Of a stretch of DNA of 64,000 nucleotides, positions 58,220-64,000 are shown in pieces. A program made the translations under genes and the position numbers. Location: NCBI RefSeq assembly GCF_042242105.1, contig NC_092016.1, positions 6,123,501 to 6,187,500 of the forward strand, given 5' to 3'. Numbering within the stretch: the first letter of the stretch is position 1; each line of letters starts with the position of its first letter. Below the pieces are notes generated by a model. The model searched no databases and was not told where the DNA came from. It saw only the letters and a program-made list of their open reading frames with translations. The stretch is from Pempheris klunzingeri (lineage: Eukaryota; Chordata; Actinopteri; Acropomatiformes; Pempheridae).

Positions 58220-61200
58220 TCACTCCTCCAGGCTACTGAAGCCGTCGCTGAGCAGGAAATGAGGTCGAAGCAGGGACAGGATTGGCCCCCGCGGGGCCCC
58301 GGCCAGGCAGTACGCCTCGTCCACGCTCAGTCCACGAGAACGCAGCGTCAGCAGGGCGGCGCTGCAGCTTTCCCTCCCACCATGCGACGTTACCAGGACG
58401 ATGCTGAGGGGGCTGTCGCACATGCCGAAACTCTGCCGCATCTTGCCTAGCTGAGCCGAGAAAGTCTGCAGAAGAAAAATGGGAATTATTCATAGAAAAT
58501 GATAATAATAAAAAAATCAGGTTTGGAAAAAACTTCTGCATGAAGATGACATGTCAGGGGCAAGTACCTGAGCGGCCTGTCGGCTCGCCGGCGTTGAGCC
58601 AGTGTCGGGCCGGATGATGGCATCACCACAGAACATTACTCTGAGCTGCTCTGATGGACAGGAAGCTATCTGCTGGTCCAGCAGTGCTGAGAGAACACCT
58701 GGACCAATGAAAAGGAGGGTGACTCACCTTCTAACGCGCTCACCTGGACATCGATCAACACATTATCAATTATCATTTCAAAACTTGTTGAATTGAGGTT
58801 AATCGGTCAGATTTTTTTAAGTAGAATCTTTTCAGCAGCAGCATTTTTGTCTGCTTTAAGTGACAGTGACAGTAGAGACAGACATTAAAAGGTGGGGAGA
58901 GAGAGGGGATGACATGCAGCAGAGGGCCCGGGCCGGACTCAAGCCTTAGCTCCTGTACTGTGACCTTTTTAGGAGGAAACTACACAAATTAAAAGAAACA
59001 AGTATCAATAATTCAACATCATGACCACAGTACAGTGAAACAAATCAGAGGTTTTGAGCATAAAGTTAAAAATTTATGAGAAAAAAAAAAGTCGTACTTT
59101 TTCTTTGGTTCAAACCGAAATATTTCAAAAAGTAATTGATGGATTGCCATGAAATAAACACGCTCACAGATCATGTGTCTTACTAACTTTGAACTCTGAA
59201 CTAAAATCTCCTCAGAACCCCAAAACCTCTGGAGGCTCTATCTATCACACATCAGCTGTAATAAACGCCAGAGGAAGAAGAAACTTCCGCACCTTTCTGC
59301 GATGCCTGCAGCGCCTCGTTTCCGTCCGTCGACAGGAAGAGCTGCACGTTAAGTTTCAGTAAACTCTCGACGAAATCCTCCTCGCTGGAAAAACAGAACC
59401 TGCTCACTTCAAGACCTGCAACGGAGCCAGGGTGACAGGAAGTCAGCGCTGTGTTCAGGAAGGCTACAAAGGCCGACGCTGATCAGCTGCTGAGTGTAAT
59501 CTGTCTGCTGAGGGCTAAAGTTGAATTACCATAATGTCTGGTGCGGCTCATGATGCGGGAGCTCTGCTGCTGTTGCCTGCTGTCTGTGGTGATCAGGACG
59601 ACATCAAACAGCAGCAACTCAGCAGGATTTTCCTCCAGCAGGCGCCCATTCACTCTCTGCAGAGCCTGAAGAGTAAAACATGGACACACATGGATCAAGT
59701 TTATCTGAAATTTTACTTCAAAGCTTCGGTCTGGTGTTCTTCTACGTTTTTTTTTTATTGTCAAAAAAGTCTGTACCTCAGCATTTTCTAAATTTGATAC
59801 CCCATCGGTAGCTTTGAGCTCCAAACCTTGAAGATTTAAATATTTAAAAATGGCTGTGTGTATGTGTGTGTGTTATTATACATTAGTTATTTCCAGCTGG
59901 ACACTGTAGTATTTAACAGAAGGAAATAGAATATGGTAAATGGTAAATAGTAAATACTATTTTCAGCAGCTGATTAATACACTAATTGATGAGTTTTAAT
60001 AGTTTTTGAGCTCAGTTGTCACAGATGAATAAGATAGATCAGGCTTTGGAAACACAGTAGGATGGATCAGGTTTGCACGTTGGATTTGCTGACAAGAAGA
60101 AAACTTTTACATTTGAAATACTTTTTTTAAAATACACACTTCTTAAAAACTTCTGAAACCACAGAAACCTTTTGGCATGAATGAATATCTATAATAATAG
60201 TATCTACACATCCAAACGCAGAGTTGTTTAAAGTTTTGAATGAATGTCTGTTATTTAGTTTTTATTTCTGACCTGCAGCAGTGGGAAAGCCACGCCCTCT
60301 CCGTACACATCTTCATCATCATCGTCAGCTCCAGATCCAAACACTGCACCAGAAGATACCGCGACAACCACTGCACGATCAGCATCTTTCTGCAGAGGAG
60401 ACACAGAACCTCAATCTTCATCTGCACTTTTCGTCTGACATTTAAATCAGACAGGACACAGAGTCAAAACCGAACCAATATGGAACCTGTATGAAATCAT
60501 CAGAAGACCAACACAGAACCAACACAGAACACCTCCTGCAAAATGATTAAAACAACAGAAGTTGAAGTGAAACCTGACCTTTGACCTTATACAGACATTT
60601 TAACTGATGTACAATCACACAGATTTTTGTATGTTAAAAGCATTACGCTATTGTACATTTTCTCACCATCATACAGAACAGTTTTGTTTGTTCTGTGCAA
60701 CCAGGTTCTCTTGAGCCTGCAGACATTGTTTTACAAATTTGAGCCCTATATTCTAATTTCCAAACCCCTATTACAAAATATGCAATTTTATTATTAGGTC
60801 GCTAACTGGTGAAGGCTGGTCACAGTTAAATAAATACCTACAATATACTTCAATCAGGTGACGCGTGTCAATTCGGCATACATAACATAAACTACACAGT
60901 CATGTGTAGTTTATGTTTTCATGTACATACGTTTGTCACTTCATTACCTCCCACTCTGATGGGACGTTTATAAGCTGAGTTTGGATTTATTGCAATAGCG
61001 AGATTCATGGGGAATTAATAATGAGCTGAATTTGCCACAAGACTCAGACATTAAGATTTGTGCGATGTTTTAATTGGAAATGAGGAGGCGACATAAAAAT
61101 ACCTCATTATTTAAATGCAATCTGGTGGAAAGCTCTGAGAAAGTGCACATGTTTAACTGAGGTATTTCTAATGTTTGTCAGTGCCCAGTGGCAGCGTTTC

Positions 61201-61315
61201 TGCAGGTATGCGATCTCACCTGTCCGTCCGTCTTTCGGGATGAGAGAGTCTTACTCTACCCGCCCCAGGTGAGTCTTACCTGTTTGACGTCGGTGTTTTG
61301 CACCGTGGAGACCAT
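58220..61315 (-). CDS. Short cytosolic 5'-nucleotidase 1 (NT5C1)-like protein, probable pseudoenzyme
   Basis: Minus-strand exons 61280-61315, 60273-60389, 59530-59665, 59293-59415, 58568-58698 and 58220-58465, all with GT-AG junctions and fitting phases, give 262 residues; NT5C1A is 368. The family hydrolyses AMP in the cytosol. Matches in order: AVVVAVSSGAVF (about 18-29), FPLLQALQRVNGRLLEENP, LFDVVLIT, IMSRTRHYGLEVSRFCF, LNVQLFLSTD, QLRVMFCGDAI (155-165), IVLVTSHGGRES and LRSRGLSVDEAYCLAGAPRG with LRPHF near the end. The family motif DGD reads CGD (C161), the lysine of GAPKG is R240 and FDDQ is LSDG (S254). About 27 residues after the DGD motif are missing, and intron 5 is only 102 bases, so no exon is hidden there. 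The frame is intact, so it is not an obvious pseudogene. Start context GGACATGG is good. Confidence 0.8.
58855..58985. mobile_element. SINE-like dispersed repeat in nucleotidase-like intron
   Basis: GGGGATGACATGCAGCAGAG followed by GGCCCGGGCCGGACTCAAGC resembles the reverse-oriented B-box region of a common fish repeat. Related words occur at about 8795-8830 and 21680-21760. Confidence 0.45.
60885..60916. repeat. Perfect short inverted repeat (hairpin)
   Basis: ACATAAACTACACA, then GTCA, then TGTGTAGTTTATGT: 14 paired bases (15 with the flanking A/T), a 4-base loop. It lies in intron 1 of the nucleotidase-like gene. Confidence 0.9.
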
Positions 61316-61767
61316 GTCCGCCTCTCAGCTGAAACTCTGCAGGTTACAAACAGTCTCAACAGGTGAGTCTACCGACCTGCTCTCCGTCACAACACATTAA
61401 CTACCACTGACCGCGCTGTCAAACTAACTTACTTTAAACTTCCTGCAGAAACACAGACCCGTCCATCCTGGGTTCCGCCTTCCTGACGTTCGCTTTAAGA
61501 GCGCAGCGTGATGGCGTCACTTCCGTGTTTGTCTTGCCGCTGCCCACCCCGCCCTCAACAGTGATTACAGCGTCAGGTGCAGAAGCACGGAGCGGTTTTA
61601 CCTCCTTAAACCACGATTTTTGGACTAACTGTCGGGACATTGGAGGGAGGGAGGTCTGGAGCAGGTGTGAGAGGAGCCCGGTCCGGTTTGGAGCGGACTT
61701 TGTCACGGGTTTGGACCGCTGGGAGAGAGAGGGACGGAGGGAAAGTTTGCTTCAGCGTCGGTTCACG
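61316..61767. promoter_or_regulatory. Shared upstream region of two divergent genes
   Basis: The minus-strand nucleotidase-like gene starts at 61315 and a probable plus-strand 5' UTR exon ends at 61767 (CACG|GTGAGA). The 450 bases between are richer in G+C than the surroundings, contain CCACCCCGCCC (about 61541), and have no TATA box in an obvious position. Confidence 0.4.
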
Positions 61768-63441
61768 GTGAGAAACTCCTTCTCCTTATCCTCTTTCCTT
61801 CCCCCCTCACTTCCTATCCTCCTAATCCCGGCTTTCTGAGGTCTACAGGTGTGTCAAATCTGGTTCTTTTAGATCTCTCTGGAGGGTCCGCAGGTAAACA
61901 GCCGCTGATTGGCTGTTATCGGTTCAGGTGGTGAACAGAAGCAGAGGGAGACTATTCTCTGCTATCAGAAAGCCAAGCAGACTCAGATCAGTCAGGTTTT
62001 CTGTCTGATTGTGTCAATTAACTGTTCAGTCAGTAAATTGTCCATCAGATTCAGAATCAAACTTCGGTTTTTCCTCTGCTCTCATGCACGCAGACATAAA
62101 CAGACAGCGTACACAGTTAAGCTTCATCTACAATGGAAATATGTAAAATATATGTAAAGATTATTACAAGATGTGAAGAAGACAGAAGTGCAATGATGCA
62201 GAGTGTAAAGGTGCTGGAATAAACATGGGATGACTATGAACAGGGTCCATTATATACATGAGGTAGATGTATATGATATGGATGTATACAGTATATGTAT
62301 AGCATGTTTACATTTGTATTTGACAGTAATGGTATGTAAAACAAAAGCTCTTCTAGAATATACTTTAGAATAAGTCGGTAGTGTGTAACAGGGTTATTGC
62401 ACGGGGATTGTTTGTGTCACTATGGCCGATTTAAGTGTTCAATAGTCCGATGGCCTTGTGTCAGTGACGTTAACAGTCAGTCTCACCTGTGCGGACGGTG
62501 CTGCATAGGGTGAAGGTAAAGACTGACACAAGCAGTTAGACCTGTCAGTCCCTTTGTGGACAGTGTGTGATCAATCAGCGAGTAGACAGTCACTCCCACA
62601 TGCTCAGACTGATGGAATCGGTGCAGATACAGAGTGAGACTGAAATCATTAGAGGCAGTCAGACCAGTCAGACAGCTCACTGATCCTCAGATCTCTGTAC
62701 AAGCACAAAGTCAACACGGTTTTATCCTCATGTCACAGAATTTCAGAATAAATGTTCAAATAAGCAGATATTACGGCTTAATGGAATAGTTCAGTGTTTT
62801 GGAAAGTACACTCATTTGCTCTCTGGTGGAGAGGTAGATGAGGAGTTCGATAAAACTCATGCATGTGCGGTAAATATGAGGCGACAGTTATGAAGACATG
62901 AAGGCTGGAAAAACAGCTAGGCTGGGTCTGTGTAAAGGTAACAAAACCCACCCACCAAAACCTACAAAACTTACTAATTAAAACAACATATCGTGCTTGT
63001 TTAATCTTTAACAACTCTGAAATATAAAGATTAGAAATATGCTTGAATTCAAATGAATTCAAAATACCCCTTGAAATATAAAATGCTTGATTCTCACACA
63101 TAATCTAGTGTTTCATCCACACAATTTTATGCAATGCACTGTTTTCTAATTGAAAGCTCTAATTTTTTCATTTCCTGTTGTTCCTCTTCTCCTCCAGTCT
63201 CTGCAGCGCGGTCATTAGGCATGTTCAGATAGAGAAGAGCTCTACGGTGCCCACCATGCGGAAGCATCTGGACAGGATCCGGTTCCGGGGCCAGAGACGG
63301 GATGAGTTCCTGGATCTGGCGGAGTCGCCCAACACGTCAGACACAGAATCCACTGAGGACCTTGTGATTAAACCTCGCATCTCCGTCAGTCGAGTGGAGT
63401 CGGAGGAGCTGAGGGAGGTGGAAGGAGAGCAGCAGAGTGAG
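61600..63441 (+). CDS. Unrecognised gene, 5' end (UTR exon plus first coding exon)
   Basis: I do not recognise this protein. A probable untranslated exon ends at 61767 with a good donor (its start is unknown). A coding exon at 63198-63441 is preceded by CTTCTCCTCCAG and followed by GAG|GTACAG. The start ATG at 63256 has the context CCCACCATGC. The 62 encoded residues are hydrophilic and charged, beginning MRKHLDRIRFRGQRRDEFL, then ESPNTSDTESTEDL with many possible phosphorylation sites, and ending EGEQQSE at phase 0. No signal peptide or membrane segment is visible. The frame stays open upstream to 63178, but the 61.5-61.8 kb open frame is out of phase, so the upstream exon is read as UTR. 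The next exon may be at 63590-63664. Confidence 0.55.
62780..62970. repeat. Dispersed repeat related to the 38.8-kb foldback
   Basis: GAATAGTTCAGTGTTTTGGA, GGAGTTCGATAAAACTCATG and AACAGCTAGGCTGGGTCTGT match in order the words seen near 38758-38895. Confidence 0.55.
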
Positions 63442-63589
63442 GTACAGAAACACACCTGTCTGGTCTGTGACAGAGACAACCTGAGAAATTTACCAGGACT
63501 TTAAAAGAAACATGTTTTTCTGCTCGTGATCTGTTTTAAATACTGAGCCTGAACACTAATTGCTCAACACATGACTCGTCTTGCTGCAG

Positions 63590-63664
63590 GACTCTGTTGT
63601 GAACGGTCTCTGTGACTGTGTGAGGAAGCTTTTGAGTGAAATGTTAGCAAAACTAATGGGATGA
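63590..63664 (+). other. Candidate second coding exon of the unrecognised gene
   Basis: It follows TTGCTGCAG and continues the 63256 frame for 24 codons (DSVVNGLCDCVRKLLSEM...) to a TGA at 63662. A donor within it cannot be excluded. If terminal, the protein would be 86 residues. Confidence 0.25.
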
Positions 63665-64000
63665 TGGACCAAGCCATTAAAGTAATGTCCGATTGAGACC
63701 TGTAGGTCCCTGAGAGACCATCTGGCTGAGATGTTTCCTCCTTCCTGAGCTCCAGTGTTGCCGTTAATTCAGTCTCTTTCTTGTTGATCTCATCTCTTTG
63801 GATAAAGACTGAATGTTCCCCAAATTTATAATATTAACTGGTTCTTATCTGGTTTACTAAAGGTTAATGGTAATGTGGAGTGTGAATTGAGAAGGACCCA
63901 TGATTGAACCCTGTGGCACCCCACATTGAAGAAAAACTATGACCTAGAACACGTTTGTGAACTATTTATCAAAAATTACCATATATAATATATTGATTCA

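Noticed and set aside
61525-61767. Open frame beginning ATG at 61525 as the N-terminus of the plus-strand gene
   Set aside because: Spliced at 61767 to 63198 it is out of phase with the 63256 frame, and its residues show no recognisable pattern.

Overview
The window is vertebrate genomic DNA, almost certainly from a percomorph-type teleost fish. Genes are split into small exons with GT-AG introns. There are many CA/GT microsatellites, and several fragments look like repeats familiar from fish genomes. The protein matches are to vertebrate families. Nothing prokaryotic was seen.

Layout from left to right: (1) 63-258, minus strand: first coding exon of a plasma-membrane Ca2+-ATPase gene (atp2b family) that runs off the left edge. 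(2) 0.4-6.0 kb: intergenic, with a higher-order minisatellite, microsatellites and a decayed LINE fragment. (3) 6082-9354, plus: bet1l, a Golgi Qc-SNARE, four coding exons, complete. (4) 10470-12546: a piggyBac transposon with both terminal repeats and a broken transposase. (5) 14237-27255, plus: deaf1, a SAND/MYND transcription factor, complete with up to 13 coding exons. (6) 27.3-32.0 kb: repeats and LINE debris. (7) 32340-50126, minus: drd4, dopamine D4 receptor, complete, four coding exons. Its introns are full of small DNA transposons. (8) 50.3-58.2 kb: gene-poor, two minisatellite-like regions, an L2-like LINE tail and a few exon-like segments. (9) 58220-61315, minus: a six-exon gene for a short cytosolic 5'-nucleotidase-1-like protein whose catalytic motifs are altered. 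(10) About 61.6 kb to 63.4 kb and perhaps beyond, plus: the 5' end of an unrecognised gene, divergent from the nucleotidase-like gene.

deaf1 and drd4 are tail to tail, as I recall DEAF1 and DRD4 being arranged on human 11p15.5, where BET1L also lies. This part is therefore an old syntenic block. The genes do not form a pathway.

The best leads are: two in-frame deaf1 exons with no counterpart in the human protein as I remember it, one of them flanked by complementary GT and CA microsatellites; a GC donor at deaf1 intron 1; a nucleotidase-like gene with an intact frame but substituted catalytic residues; and long-inverted-repeat elements inside drd4. I found no clearly new biological system. 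All exon models come from reading splice signals and remembered family sequences; no alignment or transcript data were used.
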